Below, in pieces: positions 63,118 through 64,000 of a stretch of DNA of 64,000 bases (its first letter is position 1; every line of letters begins with the position of its first letter). The DNA is from Herbinix sp. GTDB lineage: Bacteria; Bacillota; Clostridia; Lachnospirales; Lachnospiraceae. The notes beneath the pieces are model-generated. The model made no database searches. It was not told the origin of the DNA and worked only from the letters and a program-made list of their open reading frames with translations. The DNA is taken from positions 1 to 64,000 of the forward strand of contig JARBTJ010000006.1 in assembly GCA_029240245.1 (NCBI GenBank), in the 5' to 3' direction. A program made the translations under genes and the position numbers.

Positions 63118-64000
63118 CTATTGGCAAGTAAGAGCGATTTCCTCCAGACGGTCAATGATCGGAAGATGTTGAGTACATAAGGTCTCGCATTTGCCGCATT
63201 TAATGCATTCTGCCGCCTTCGATGCAGGAATGCCCCAATGATAAGCAAGACGGTTCTTCATGCTGTTACCCAGAATCTGTTCGTTATATGCGTCCATGAA
63301 TTTCGGAATGTCGATATCCACAGGACAATGCTTACAGTAGGAGCAACCGGTGCATAGATTGTTCAAAGCGATGCCCTTGCTTTCGTATTCCTTATAGATT
63401 TCGCTTGCTGGTTTTTCTACCAGGTGTTCAATTGCTTTTACGGCATCATCCACATGCTGCTTTGTGGTACAGCCCGCTAAAGTAACGGATATTTCCTTAT
63501 GAGAAGCTACAAAGCGGAGCGCTGCCTGAGGAACGGTCAAATCGGTATCTTCGGTCAGATATTGAAAAACGTTAGGATTATTCGGTATTAGACCACCACC
63601 CAACGGATTCATTACGACGATTCCCATACCCTTTTTATTGGCGGCATTGATTCCGGATTGACGGAAGCGGTAATTTAAAGCGTTATAGCCGATCAACATG
63701 CCCTGAAAAGCATTCTTTTCAATCACATATTCCAGATCATTTCCCTGCATATGGGAGGAAAAAGTGATATTGCGAATTAAGCCCTCACTTTTTGCCGCTT
63801 CAAAGGCACCATACATGAGATCAAACTGCCGCTGGAAGGATTCGATATCTAACATACACCATAAATAATAAAAATCCAGATAATCCACCTTTAAGCGGGA
63901 TAGGGAATTTACGAGTCTTTTTCTAAAGTCCTCCGGACTGAACTTACCTCGTAAGGTGCCCATGTTAATCTTAGAGGAAATATAAAAACTATCCCGTTTT
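63118..64000 (-). CDS. aldo/keto reductase with C-terminal ferredoxin domain (5' end outside window)
   Basis: 294 residues visible; the frame runs on past 64000 (SFYISSKINMGTL), so the N-terminus with the first strands is missing. An internal ATG at 63963 is not the true start. The barrel region shows VDYLDFYYLWCML, GYNALNYRF and MGIVVMNPLGGGLI. The last ~70 residues carry two cysteine clusters (CTGCSYCKHCPVDIDIP and CIKCGKCETLCTQ) for [4Fe-4S] binding, as in the Fe-S-linked aldo/keto reductase subgroup common in anaerobes. Electron partner and substrate are unknown. Confidence 0.88.
   Translation of the reverse strand, partial: KRDSFYISSKINMGTLRGKFSPEDFRKRLVNSLSRLKVDYLDFYYLWCMLDIESFQRQFDLMYGAFEAAKSEGLIRNITFSSHMQGNDLEYVIEKNAFQGMLIGYNALNYRFRQSGINAANKKGMGIVVMNPLGGGLIPNNPNVFQYLTEDTDLTVPQAALRFVASHKEISVTLAGCTTKQHVDDAVKAIEHLVEKPASEIYKEYESKGIALNNLCTGCSYCKHCPVDIDIPKFMDAYNEQILGNSMKNRLAYHWGIPASKAAECIKCGKCETLCTQHLPIIDRLEEIALTCQ

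Overview
The window looks like chromosome of a low-GC Gram-positive anaerobe of the Clostridia, most likely a Lachnospiraceae relative of Lachnoclostridium (Clostridium) phytofermentans. This is inferred from AT-rich intergenic DNA, strong GGAGG ribosome sites, a FabT-controlled fab/acc operon that uses FabK as enoyl reductase, a type III glutamine synthetase, rubrerythrin, and a type IV pilus locus in a Gram-positive setting. No rRNA, CRISPR array, plasmid or complete phage is seen. One tRNA-Gly(GCC) lies at the left edge.

Layout: 0-2 kb, tRNA, nitroreductase and AraC regulator (minus). 2.3-8 kb, heterodimeric ABC exporter, mutY, SH3 lipoprotein. 8-12.5 kb, LysR regulator divergent from leuB, then leuC and leuD. 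12.7-27.2 kb, a type IV pilus operon (receiver protein, unknown protein, pilB, pilT, pilC, pilA, pilD, pilM, pilN, pilO and three minor pilins), followed by LysM, DUF2935 and DUF1540 proteins. 29.6-32.6 kb (minus), AI-2E-type permease, then a PhoU-like protein and a Pit phosphate transporter. 33-39.6 kb, ilvD, ilvB, serC, serA. 39.7-45 kb, DUF1015 protein, rubrerythrin, YesL-like protein, glnN. 45.3-47.5 kb (minus), a solitary phage-tail/C-type-lectin-like protein. 47.7-58.5 kb, fabT-fabH-acpP-fabK-fabD-fabG-fabF-accB-fabZ-accC-accD-accA, a complete type II fatty acid elongation and malonyl-CoA set. 58.6-64 kb, small membrane protein, papain/C39-like protein, ABC-F ATPase, small membrane protein, SGNH esterase, and a ferredoxin-domain aldo/keto reductase cut by the right edge.

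The least ordinary material is non-coding. (1) A dispersed element of about 140-150 bp has terminal inverted repeats around GGCGATTGCGAAAC and flanking direct repeats. It occurs at least six times (7.9, 9.1, 11.8, 31.4, 36.9 and 49.4 kb) and behaves like a MITE. Copies lie in the leaders of leuB and serC and right behind lysR and pit. (2) A second long-palindrome family occurs at 36.8 and 45.0 kb. (3) Between acpP and fabK there are four perfect tandem 22-bp units, each holding a Shine-Dalgarno GGAGG and its complement CCTCC, ending in the real fabK ribosome site; this could be a register-shifting translational switch. (4) pilB seems to start at AUC. (5) The second Walker A motif of the ABC-F protein has lost its lysine. 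(6) glnN and ilvD have terminator-like hairpins in their leaders. All functions are read from motifs and context; no database search was possible.
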